64,000 nt of DNA from Clostridia bacterium (GTDB lineage: Bacteria > Bacillota > Clostridia > UMGS1810), in NCBI GenBank assembly GCA_017502845.1, contig JAFVUE010000008.1, forward strand, positions 62,001 through 126,000. Direction: 5' to 3'. How positions within the stretch are numbered: the first letter of the stretch is position 1; every line of letters begins with the position of its first letter. Below are positions 20,816 through 30,364 of this stretch, one piece after another. A model generated the notes under the pieces. The model made no database searches. It was not told the origin of the DNA and saw nothing but the letters and a program-made list of their open reading frames with translations. Position numbers and translations under genes: made by a program.

Positions 20816-21235
20816 TTATTTTTTCTTTGCGATAATCTTGGGTGCAACGCTATGGAAGATAATCGTACCTGCAAGGTAAAAACCAACTGCCCAGTATGTT
20901 ACAGTTTCCATAATCTGTGATGTGAGGCCGAGATTAACGAATATTCTTGATCCGTACATTCCGTAGAAAAGAACCGCCATAACTGCTGAAAGACCTGCAA
21001 ACTCTACAAGGTGCCATTTCTTCTTCCAGAACATAACAACAAGGTTTACAACCATTGATACAAGTGCTGCAATCGAAACAGCGAGTTTAATGTTCCTCGC
21101 CTCTATATAACCGCCACCAGTCCATACCTTATAGATGATAATAAGCGCAACTATAAGCACAAATGATACAGCTGTTGCCACAAGCAATCGGTTTGTGTGC
21201 ATATCTTCAATCTTTTTAATATCAGCTTTTTTCAT
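20816..21235 (-). CDS. Small membrane protein of unknown function (4 TM)
   Basis: This 139-residue protein has a charged N-terminus (MKKADIKKIEDMHTNR) and four hydrophobic segments (about 17-35, 49-70, 78-94 and 108-128), and ends in KKK. I do not recognise a family. It is the last gene of a minus-strand unit with rsmE (23 bases away), prmA and an ABC exporter; nothing in the sequence ties it to rRNA or protein methylation. The reading frame is well formed, with AAGGAGATAAAT upstream of the ATG, so it is very likely a real gene. Confidence 0.8.
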   Translation of the reverse strand: MKKADIKKIEDMHTNRLLVATAVSFVLIVALIIIYKVWTGGGYIEARNIKLAVSIAALVSMVVNLVVMFWKKKWHLVEFAGLSAVMAVLFYGMYGSRIFVNLGLTSQIMETVTYWAVGFYLAGTIIFHSVAPKIIAKKK

Positions 21236-21258
21236 AATACATTTATCTCCTTAAAGTA

Positions 21259-21999
21259 TTATATATTCCATTGTCCGAGCGCATACATAACAGCCGATAC
21301 GGTTGCTATACCCGCAGTCTCGCAACGGAGAATTCTCTTACCTAATGTAACCGTCTTAATACCCGATTCACACGCTTTATCCGCCTCTGCCTGTTCAAAT
21401 CCGCCTTCGGGACCTATGTATATGGCAAGTGTTCCGGGAACTTTTGCACATTCAAGTGCATTTGACAGATTGCTCTGCTGTTCACACTCATAAGGCATTA
21501 TCTTAAAATCGTGCTCCTCAGCGATGGCTTTGTCAAAGCTTATGGCATTGCCAACTTCGGGCACCTTACCTCTTCCGCATTGCTTGGCGGCCTCCTCAGC
21601 AATCCTCTGCCATCTCTGACGTTTCTTCTCATCATCCTTAATCTTCGCAACGCAACGTGCAGACTCCACAGGAACAATCCTGTCAACACCGAGTTCAACA
21701 CATTTCTGAATGATAAAGTCCATCTTGTCCGATTTGGGGAGTCCCTGATAAAGGGTTATGCTCACATCACTCTCCGCTTCATTGGGAGCAATGCTTTCTA
21801 TATCAAGAATTATCTCCGACTTATCCATGCTACTTATGGTGCAGGTGTAATCGGTTTCACACCCGTCGCACAGCACAACGCTGTCTCCGACTTTAAGCCG
21901 CAAAACCTTAGTGATATGTGCAACATCTTCGCCGCTGATACGTGCAACCCCATCGGAGAAAGCACTCTTATCGGCAAAAAATCTGTGCATTGACTTCAC
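21259..21999 (-). CDS. rsmE: 16S rRNA (uracil-1498-N3)-methyltransferase
   Basis: RsmE methylates U1498 of 16S rRNA in the decoding region. The 246 residues have an N-terminal PUA-like domain (MHRFFADKSAF, HITKVLRLKVGD) and a C-terminal SPOUT knot. Knot signatures are GLPKSDKMDFIIQKCVELG, RIVPVESARCVA, IGPEGGFEQAEAD and LGKRILRCETA. The length is normal. It follows prmA by 64 bases; prmA-rsmE pairs are very common in Firmicutes. Confidence 0.95.
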   Translation of the reverse strand: MKSMHRFFADKSAFSDGVARISGEDVAHITKVLRLKVGDSVVLCDGCETDYTCTISSMDKSEIILDIESIAPNEAESDVSITLYQGLPKSDKMDFIIQKCVELGVDRIVPVESARCVAKIKDDEKKRQRWQRIAEEAAKQCGRGKVPEVGNAISFDKAIAEEHDFKIMPYECEQQSNLSNALECAKVPGTLAIYIGPEGGFEQAEADKACESGIKTVTLGKRILRCETAGIATVSAVMYALGQWNI

Positions 22000-22063
22000 C
22001 TCAATTCGACTATTCCATTATACACAATTTATATGGTATAAGTCAAGGATTTTCGACAGGATA

Positions 22064-23032
22064 TTAGTCCAATTTACAAACAATTGATGCCCATCCACCG
22101 CTATGAATGATTTTCTCTATAGTGAAATGGCTCTTTTCTATTGCGGAAACCACGTCGTTCAGGCGTTCGTCTATAATACCAGAACAGATAAATGTGCCTC
22201 CATCACGTATAAGTTTCTCTGCTGTGGGAAGAAGCGCAATAATAACATCAGCCACAATATTTGCAACAACAACGTGGTACTTTCGCACATTCATCTTATC
22301 AAATAGGTCTGTATCGGTTAAGATATCTCCGCTGTAAACGGTATATTTATCACGGGAGATACCGTTCATATCAAGGTTTTCGTAAGCCACGTGAACGCAG
22401 TTTTCATCAATATCAACTGCTGTGGCGTGTTCAGCACCGAGAATAAGGGAGATTATAGACAGTATTCCGCTTCCGCATCCAAGATCTAAAACCTGCTCTC
22501 CGCCGTTAACTGCATTTTCAAGATGGGCGATACACATCTGTGTACTGTGATGTGTTCCCGTTCCGAAAGTCATACCTGGGTTTACTTTGAAAACCTTACG
22601 GTCGCCAAAATCCCCGGCATCCTCCCATTCGGGACAGATAAGCATTTTCTCTCCTACGCAGATGGGCTTGAAATACTGCTTCCAGTTATTCGCCCAATCT
22701 TCCTCCTGCATTGATGCAGTTTCAATCTTCAGTTCGCCGTAAACGCCGTCAGCATCGTTGCTTTTGAGCAGAGATACGGCATCCACAATACTTGCAAGAT
22801 TATCTGCTGCAGTTTCTGCCTCAATATACACCTTGACTCTCGTAACGCCCTGCTTTGCTTTCATAAGTTCTTCGTCAACAAAATCCCAGTATTTTGTGTT
22901 ATTCTCAAGAAAATCGTTAAAATCCTTTTCATCCTCTATCTCAAATCCGCTGATACCAATATTCGTAAGCGTATCGCAAACCATATCAATACCCTCGGTT
23001 GTAGTTGATATACTTACCTGAATCCATTCCAT
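22064..23032 (-). CDS. prmA: Ribosomal protein L11 methyltransferase
   Basis: PrmA trimethylates ribosomal protein L11. The 322 residues include the N-terminal substrate-recognition domain and a Rossmann methyltransferase domain: the SAM-binding motif VLDLGCGSG at 181-189, preceded by PGMTFGTGTHHST, with the conserved VVANIVADVI further on. ATG at 23032 has AAGGAGATACGGTA upstream. It is 12 bases after the ABC exporter gene, so co-transcribed with it. Confidence 0.95.
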   Translation of the reverse strand: MEWIQVSISTTTEGIDMVCDTLTNIGISGFEIEDEKDFNDFLENNTKYWDFVDEELMKAKQGVTRVKVYIEAETAADNLASIVDAVSLLKSNDADGVYGELKIETASMQEEDWANNWKQYFKPICVGEKMLICPEWEDAGDFGDRKVFKVNPGMTFGTGTHHSTQMCIAHLENAVNGGEQVLDLGCGSGILSIISLILGAEHATAVDIDENCVHVAYENLDMNGISRDKYTVYSGDILTDTDLFDKMNVRKYHVVVANIVADVIIALLPTAEKLIRDGGTFICSGIIDERLNDVVSAIEKSHFTIEKIIHSGGWASIVCKLD

Positions 23033-23044
23033 TACCGTATCTCC

Positions 23045-24799
23045 TTAATCTGTTGTTGTAAGCATATACAGGTCGTGGTATATGCCTTTCTTTTCCATAA
23101 GTTCCTTATGATTACCCTGTTCTGCTATTCCCTCATCCGTTAAGACAACAATCCTGTCCGCCTTACGGATAGTGGAAAGTCGGTGGGCAATTGTAAGAGT
23201 AGTTCTGCCCTGGGCAAGTTCTTCCAGAGATTTCTGTACAAGGCGTTCGCTCTCGTTATCAAGAGCGCTTGTGGCTTCGTCGAGAATTAGTATAGGAGGA
23301 TTCTTAAGAAATACTCTTGCGATGCTCAATCTCTGCTTCTGACCGCCTGAAAGCTTTACGCCCCTCTCTCCCACATATGTGTCATAGCCGTCAGGCAAAG
23401 AAGAGATAAATTCATGGGCTCCTGCTTTCCTTGCGGCAGATATAATCTCATCTCTTGTTGCTCCGGGTTTGCCGTATTCAATGTTCTCGGCAACAGTACC
23501 CGAGAACATATATACATCCTGCTGAACAACACCTATCTGTCTGCGGAGGGATTCCTGTGTGTATTCCCTTATATCCCTGCCGTCTATAAATATACCGCCC
23601 TTTTTAACATCATAAAATCTCGGTATGAGGCAGCAAAGAGTGGTTTTACCTCCTCCCGACGGTCCCACAATGGCAGTGTTTGAGCCGTTGGGGATGGTCA
23701 GGTTGATATTTTCGAGGACATCGCCTTTTTCTGTTTCGTAACTGAAAGTAACATCCTTAAACTCTATATTACCCTTAACATCGGTAAGTTCCACCGCATC
23801 GGGAGAATCTTCAATATCAACGGGAGTATCCATTACCTCTGTGAAGCGCTCTATACCTGTCATACCCCTCTGGAACTGCTCCATAAATTCAACAATCCTG
23901 CGGATTGAGGTAAGGAGTGTTGTTACATAAAGGAGATACGCCATAAAGTCTGCGGCTGTGATGAGGTTTTCTCTCAGGAAAAGCGCACCTGCCACAACAA
24001 CGGCTATATACATAACTCCGTCAAAAAGCCGTGTAGTACTATGAAAACTCGCCATGCAGTGATACATATTTCTTTTTATATCAAGGAAGCGTATATTTCC
24101 GCTTTCGAATTTATCTTTCTCAACTTCTTCGTTGGCAAAGGATTTTACTACGCGGACACCGAGGAGAGAATCCTCTACCTGTGAATTTATCTCACCAACC
24201 TGAACGCGGGATTCTTTGAAAGCAGTGCGCATTCTTTTATTGAACTTGCGAGAGAAGAAAATCATTATGGGTAGGATTGAGAAAATTATGAGAGTAAGGT
24301 AGATATTGAATGTTGAAAGTATCGCAAAGGAAACAACAATCTTGATTGTTGTGATGAAGATTTCTTCGGGACCGTGATGAGCAAATTCCGTAACGTCAAA
24401 CAAATCCGATGTGATTCTCGACATTATCTGTCCTATCTTTGTATTGTCATAATAGGAATACGGCAACCGCTGAAGATGTGCGAACAAATCCCTGCGCATA
24501 TCCGTTTCGATACGTGAACCCATGATATGACCTACTGACGCCATATAGTAATTGGCGGCAGTATCTATCACGCGGAGTATAAGGTATGCCACACCAACGA
24601 TAAGAATTGCAGATACTGTAAGTGAAGACACGTCGTTCTGCGCCCTGTCTGTAATAAAGCGGACTATAAGTGGCAATATGAGTTCACAGATAGTCGTAAG
24701 CGTTGCGCATGACAAATCCTTGAACATCGTCATTTTATATTTCCAGAAATAGGGCATAACCCTACGAAGCAAAGTTAAACTTTTTCTTTTCTTTTTCAT
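23045..24799 (-). CDS. ABC transporter, fused permease and ATPase (MsbA/BmrA type)
   Basis: A half-size exporter of 584 residues, expected to act as a dimer. The N-terminal half carries six membrane helices with the coupling-helix region (RRDLFAHLQRLPYSYYD). The C-terminal half is the ATPase: Walker A GPSGGGKTT, Q-loop GVVQQDVYMF, signature LSGGQKQR, Walker B and D-loop ILILDEATSALD, and the switch His in IAHRLSTIRKADRI. The substrate cannot be told from sequence; drugs or lipids are usual. I place the start at the ATG at 24799, since the in-frame GTG at 24808 overlaps the AAGGTGA ribosome site. It heads the operon with prmA and rsmE. Confidence 0.92.
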   Translation of the reverse strand: MKKKRKSLTLLRRVMPYFWKYKMTMFKDLSCATLTTICELILPLIVRFITDRAQNDVSSLTVSAILIVGVAYLILRVIDTAANYYMASVGHIMGSRIETDMRRDLFAHLQRLPYSYYDNTKIGQIMSRITSDLFDVTEFAHHGPEEIFITTIKIVVSFAILSTFNIYLTLIIFSILPIMIFFSRKFNKRMRTAFKESRVQVGEINSQVEDSLLGVRVVKSFANEEVEKDKFESGNIRFLDIKRNMYHCMASFHSTTRLFDGVMYIAVVVAGALFLRENLITAADFMAYLLYVTTLLTSIRRIVEFMEQFQRGMTGIERFTEVMDTPVDIEDSPDAVELTDVKGNIEFKDVTFSYETEKGDVLENINLTIPNGSNTAIVGPSGGGKTTLCCLIPRFYDVKKGGIFIDGRDIREYTQESLRRQIGVVQQDVYMFSGTVAENIEYGKPGATRDEIISAARKAGAHEFISSLPDGYDTYVGERGVKLSGGQKQRLSIARVFLKNPPILILDEATSALDNESERLVQKSLEELAQGRTTLTIAHRLSTIRKADRIVVLTDEGIAEQGNHKELMEKKGIYHDLYMLTTTD

Positions 24800-24843
24800 A
24801 AATATCACCTTCAGATGAACATAAGGTATGAACTCTTCATAAC

Positions 24844-24865
24844 GGACCGTCGGGGACGCCGGTCC
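24844..24865. repeat. Extragenic palindrome in the ABC-exporter leader
   Basis: GGACCG and CGGTCC flank a 10-base GC-rich core (TCGGGGACGC) in an otherwise AT-rich leader. It is more GC-rich than its surroundings and looks like a REP-type repeat unit. No other copy was found in this window. Confidence 0.5.
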
Positions 24866-24898
24866 CTACAAGATATAACCAAATTTAATTTTAATCTA

Positions 24899-24927
24899 AT
24901 TATACCTCTTTATCACTTCAAAGTCAA
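24899..24927 (-). promoter_or_regulatory. Sigma-A promoter of the ABC exporter - prmA - rsmE operon
   Basis: On the minus strand TTGACT (24922-24927), a 17-base spacer and a perfect TATAAT (24899-24904). The leader would be about 95 bases and contains the palindrome at 24844-24865. The Spo0A-box sequence at 24937-24945 lies 10 bases upstream of this -35. Confidence 0.8.
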
Positions 24928-24936
24928 ATGCACTAA

Positions 24937-24945
24937 TTTGTCGAA
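24937..24945 (+). promoter_or_regulatory. Spo0A box upstream of spoIIE
   Basis: TTTGTCGAA is a full match to the Spo0A binding consensus (TGTCGAA core). It is about 95 bases upstream of spoIIE, and a TATAGT at 24988-24993 without a good -35 could be the activated promoter. spoIIE is a direct Spo0A target in Bacillus; the same is inferred here. Confidence 0.65.
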
Positions 24946-25037
24946 AAGATTTTTTCTGATGTGTTCATATATTTACATTTTTTTACATATAGTATATGTT
25001 AAACTTTTCATAGGCATCTTATTAAGGAGTGATACTT

Positions 25038-27383
25038 ATGGTAAAGGCAGACATATTGCCACAGATACGGATTGGATTGAGGAAAGTCGGATCGAAGGTA
25101 CATATACTAAAAAGAATTTTATTAAAGATTGACAGGAAAACCGCATTATACAGCATTATGTCGTTTGCCCTGTCTTCTGCAAAGATACTGGGGAATCTCA
25201 CCCCATTCGGTACGGCGTTTTTCGCATCGGTATGCACGGCAAAAAACCTGGTACCTGCTATGACGGCAATGGCGTTGGGAAGTTTGTTTGCTCATGTTTC
25301 GGCAACAGCACTATGCTATGTGCTTGTAGCAGCCCTCATAGCATCACTGACAATCATACGTGGCGAACCCTTAAAAACAGGTCTCAAATCCGTGTTGACA
25401 GGTTCGGTTCTGTTTATACTGAAAACATTTGCAACAGGTACGACTGTGCCGTATGATTTCATATTAAACTTTATTGAAGCGTCTGTTGCATCCCTTGTGG
25501 TTATAGCAGCGGACAAGGCAATCCCCGTAATGGAATCCGCAAAGAAACGTACTGTACTCAGTGCAGAGGAATCTATAAGCGTAGTTGTTCTTCTCGCAGC
25601 AGCAATACTTCCTCTTAACGGTTTGCCTGACATCTTCGGGATGAACATTGCAAACATACTCAGCATCGCCCTCGTACTTATTCTTAATCTCAACTGTACA
25701 ACACCTACAGGTGCAGTTATCGGTACGGTTGTGGGGGCAGTATGCTGCACAACTGTCGACAATCCCGGCGGAGTAATCGGTGCTTATGCATTCTCTGCCC
25801 TTATATCTTCCCTATTTAAGACATACGGAAAAATAGGCGTTGTTCTCGGATTCATACTGGCGAATTCTGTTATAACAGTATTCTTAAGTGGTATGGGAGA
25901 GGTGTTTATAAGCACATACGAAATACTTGCAGCATCGGTAATTCTCTTTGTCCAGCCACAGAACGTAACGGATACCATTGCACACATTTCCGCAATAAGC
26001 ACTGCAAATTCCGTTAAATCCGACAGCGGTAAGATGCGCTCAATATATCAGGACAAGTTATCAAGAATATCGGAATCACTTTCTATTTTATCTAAAAATG
26101 CGTCCGTAAAATCCCACGACGATATAGTTCGAAAGGAAGTGGCCTCTCTTATAACAAACACGGCACAGAGAGCGTGTAGCGATTGCAGTCTGCGGTTTTG
26201 CTGTTGGAAGAAAAAAGCACCCGAGACAAGGAAAGCCGTTATGCAACTCCTTTCTGCAGCACAACACCGCGGAAAGGCCACCACCAATGACGTTTCGGAT
26301 GAATTGAAAAACAGATGCATCCGCACAGAAAATCTCCTACGTTCATTCAACGATTCATACGAGATGTACAGAACGAATCTCATGTGGCAGAAGCGCCTTT
26401 CAGACAGTAAAACATTGGCTTGTGTGCAGATGGGAAGCATCGCAAATCTATTGAATGAAATGTCAAAAGAAAAGCATACCATCGCAGACGATGCAACGAA
26501 ATCGCTTATTCGCACGGCTCTTGATGGTGCGGGATTCGTTCCGAGGAATATACTCGCATATTTCAGGGAGGACGGAAATCTGCTGATAGAATTGAAATTC
26601 CCTGTAGAGAAATACAAAGACGACATGAAGCATATCATTGCCCCCTGCCTGACAGAAGCACTTGGTGTGAAGATTCGATTCAATGATGTACTGAGGGATA
26701 CTAATACAGTTACTATTACTTACAGCATGTGCGAAAGATTCTGCCGTACTACAGGTGCGGCAAGTATGAAAAAGCACGGGGAGTCTGTCTGCGGAGACAG
26801 TTTCACAACCGTTAATCTCCCCGACGGTCAGTATGTGGCGGCTATTTCTGACGGAATGGGAAGCGGCATAAACGCCGCAAGTGAAAGCAGAAATACAATT
26901 GAACTCCTTAAAACATTTCTCCATTGCGGATTTGATGTGATTCACGCCCTACGGCTTATAAATTCGTCCCTGATGATGACGGGGACTGAAGAAATATTCT
27001 CAACAGTTGACCTTTGCAGTATCAACATGCACACGGGTGTTGCGGATTTTATAAAAATCGGAGGCGCATCCACATATATCAAATGCGGCTCCAATGTGGA
27101 AAAGCTTACCTCATCTTCCCTACCCGCAGGTATACTTGAGGAGATAAACCCCAAACGATTTTCCAGAAAAATCGAGGAGGAATGCCTTATCATAATGGTT
27201 TCCGACGGTATAGAAAGCGCGTCCCCCGACGATACGTGGCTTGAGAAACGGTTGTCTGCCATGGATACCATCAACCCTCACGTAGTGGCTGACAAAATAC
27301 TCGAACTCGCCCTCTACTTCAACGGTGGCAAAGCAAAGGACGATATGACGGTTATCGCGACCCGTGTATGGGAAGAAAACTAA
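25038..27383 (+). CDS. spoIIE: Stage II sporulation protein E (PP2C phosphatase)
   Basis: SpoIIE dephosphorylates the anti-anti-sigma factor SpoIIAA in the forespore and so switches on sigma-F; it also acts at the polar septum. The 781 residues (ATG at 25038, 8 bases after AAGGAG; the GTG at 25029 overlaps the ribosome site) show about ten N-terminal membrane segments up to residue ~300. A central region follows, with a Cys-rich stretch (CSDCSLRFCCWKKK), then the C-terminal PP2C phosphatase. Its motifs are VCGDSF, VAAISDGMGSG, LIIMVSDGIESA and DDMTVIATRVW, which include the metal-binding aspartates. Length is slightly under the Bacillus protein (~827). Confidence 0.95.
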   Translation: MVKADILPQIRIGLRKVGSKVHILKRILLKIDRKTALYSIMSFALSSAKILGNLTPFGTAFFASVCTAKNLVPAMTAMALGSLFAHVSATALCYVLVAALIASLTIIRGEPLKTGLKSVLTGSVLFILKTFATGTTVPYDFILNFIEASVASLVVIAADKAIPVMESAKKRTVLSAEESISVVVLLAAAILPLNGLPDIFGMNIANILSIALVLILNLNCTTPTGAVIGTVVGAVCCTTVDNPGGVIGAYAFSALISSLFKTYGKIGVVLGFILANSVITVFLSGMGEVFISTYEILAASVILFVQPQNVTDTIAHISAISTANSVKSDSGKMRSIYQDKLSRISESLSILSKNASVKSHDDIVRKEVASLITNTAQRACSDCSLRFCCWKKKAPETRKAVMQLLSAAQHRGKATTNDVSDELKNRCIRTENLLRSFNDSYEMYRTNLMWQKRLSDSKTLACVQMGSIANLLNEMSKEKHTIADDATKSLIRTALDGAGFVPRNILAYFREDGNLLIELKFPVEKYKDDMKHIIAPCLTEALGVKIRFNDVLRDTNTVTITYSMCERFCRTTGAASMKKHGESVCGDSFTTVNLPDGQYVAAISDGMGSGINAASESRNTIELLKTFLHCGFDVIHALRLINSSLMMTGTEEIFSTVDLCSINMHTGVADFIKIGGASTYIKCGSNVEKLTSSSLPAGILEEINPKRFSRKIEEECLIIMVSDGIESASPDDTWLEKRLSAMDTINPHVVADKILELALYFNGGKAKDDMTVIATRVWEEN

Positions 27384-27467
27384 TGTATACATTATGAAAA
27401 TATTGTCAATACTATCGGCATAATAAGTAATATCCATCCAATTAAAAACAGAACGGAGAGAATATGA

Positions 27468-27710
27468 GTGGCAGTTGAAACACACAAGAAAAAAACAATT
27501 ATAAAAAAATTGTTCTTTGCATTCAGACAAAAGAAGCAAACGGATATCGTAGAATATGCCGAGAAGATCATTGACGACTACACCGGGATTACATCCATTC
27601 GGGAAAGACAACGGCACCGGCGTATAAAAAAACTGTCTTTCATAGCGGTATCCCTTTCAACAATAGCTTTTTCGCTCATCTTGTGGTGCATTCTTAAAAT
27701 ATTTTTTTAG
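27468..27710 (+). CDS. Small tail-anchored membrane protein of unknown function
   Basis: An 80-residue protein starting at a GTG (27468) seven bases after ACGGAGAG. The first 50 residues are very basic and helical (KKKTIIKKLFFAFRQKK and RERQRHRRIKK). The last 25 form one membrane segment (LSFIAVSLSTIAFSLILWCI) that ends almost at the C-terminus. This is a tail-anchored layout facing the cytoplasm. It lies 84 bases after spoIIE and before a strong terminator, so it is probably on the same transcript. I do not recognise the family. Confidence 0.65.
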   Translation: MAVETHKKKTIIKKLFFAFRQKKQTDIVEYAEKIIDDYTGITSIRERQRHRRIKKLSFIAVSLSTIAFSLILWCILKIFF

Positions 27711-27758
27711 AACAACAGGTCCTTGCGTTTACCCCCGACGCAGGGACTTGTTGTTTTT
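27711..27758 (+). terminator. Terminator after the spoIIE unit
   Basis: Long imperfect hairpin: 27711-27729 pairs with 27736-27754 (AACAACA...TGCGT against ACGCA...TGTTGTT), followed by TTTTT. It begins directly after the stop codon of the small gene. Confidence 0.85.
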
Positions 27759-27806
27759 GCCTACTATTCGCCGTTTTTTTGCTAATGTTTGTTACAATTT
27801 TCGCTA

Positions 27807-29334
<1,528 letters not shown>

Positions 29335-29342
29335 TAATTATC

Positions 29343-29375
29343 ATCCCCTACTCAATCTTGAGTAGGGGATTTTTT
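29343..29375 (+). terminator. Terminator of guaB
   Basis: A perfect 13-bp stem (ATCCCCTACTCAA / TTGAGTAGGGGAT, loop TC) followed by TTTTT. Confidence 0.92.
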
Positions 29376-29379
29376 GTAG

Positions 29380-29402
29380 GATAATGTGGTGCGAACATTA
29401 TC
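29380..29402. repeat. Small inverted repeat between convergent terminators
   Basis: GATAATGT (29380-29387) and ACATTATC (29395-29402) form an 8-bp stem in the 50-base gap between the guaB and secF terminators. It has no T run and no assigned role. Confidence 0.35.
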
Positions 29403-29451
29403 AGACAGTCGATGATCGTCCCTATGAGTATACATAGTTTATGCTAATAAA

Positions 29452-29485
29452 AAATCCCCCACTCTTTTTAGAGAGTGGGGGATTT
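29452..29485 (-). terminator. Terminator of secD-secF
   Basis: A 14-bp stem (29452-29465 with 29472-29485, core CCCCCACTCT / AGAGTGGGGG) followed on the minus strand by a T run. It lies 19 bases after the secF stop. Confidence 0.9.
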
Positions 29486-29503
29486 AGTTAATTGATAATT
29501 TAA

Positions 29504-30364
29504 TTATCTACCTGCTTTTGCTTCCTTACCCTTAAAGAGTACCCAGAACTGACCTGCGATGAAGATTGAAGAGTAAGTACCTGCTATAAGACCGATTATA
29601 AGGGGCAGTGCGAAAGATTTAATTGAGGGAACGCCCAGGATATACACCATCACGGTTGTAAGAAGTGTTGTGAGTGATGTGTTGATTGAACGGCCCATTG
29701 ACTGCCAGATACTTGTGTTTACAACTTCGCCGAATTTTGCCTGTTTCATAACACGTGAATTCTCTCTTATTCTGTCGAAGATAACGATTGTAGCGTTAAT
29801 CGAATAACCGAGAATTGTAAGAATAGCAGCAATGAAAGAGGAGTTTACGGGGAAGCGGAAGATTGCGTAAATAGCAATCATAATGAGCATATCGTGGATA
29901 AGTGCAAGAACTGCAGAAATACCTGAAAGAAACTCGAAACGGATTGTGATATAGATAAGCATCAATACTGCCGCAATACCGATTGACAGAGCAGCGTTGC
30001 CCCAGAGTTCTTTACCAACTGTAGGACTTATACTTTCTGTTGACGGAAGTCCTGAATTGGGGTATGCCGCTTTGATAGCATCTTTTACCATAATGTCTGT
30101 CTCATTTGTAATGGCAGCCGCCTTGATGATAGCTGTGGTGCCATCAAACTGAACAGAAGAAATTGCAAGACCCTCCACACTGCTGAGAGCTGATCTCACT
30201 GCATTCTCATCACTTGCAACACCAAGATCAACAGTAATAGATGTACCGCCTGTAAAGTCGATATCTGTATTAAGACCATTTATGCAAAGGCAAACAATAC
30301 CTGCCGCAATTACCACCAGTGAAATGGCAAAGAATATTATTCTCTTATTTATAATATTAAACAT
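29504..30364 (-). CDS. secF: Protein translocase subunit SecF
   Basis: SecF works with SecD beside SecYEG and uses the proton motive force to help pull secreted proteins across the membrane. The 286 residues have one N-terminal helix, an extracytoplasmic domain with the D1-like signature GLNTDIDFTGGTSI, and five C-terminal helices with YSINATIVIFDRIREN and SINTSLTTL, the hallmark RND segments. AAAGGAGG precedes the ATG. The start overlaps the end of secD by 8 bases, which implies coupled translation. Confidence 0.96.
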   Translation of the reverse strand: MFNIINKRIIFFAISLVVIAAGIVCLCINGLNTDIDFTGGTSITVDLGVASDENAVRSALSSVEGLAISSVQFDGTTAIIKAAAITNETDIMVKDAIKAAYPNSGLPSTESISPTVGKELWGNAALSIGIAAVLMLIYITIRFEFLSGISAVLALIHDMLIMIAIYAIFRFPVNSSFIAAILTILGYSINATIVIFDRIRENSRVMKQAKFGEVVNTSIWQSMGRSINTSLTTLLTTVMVYILGVPSIKSFALPLIIGLIAGTYSSIFIAGQFWVLFKGKEAKAGR

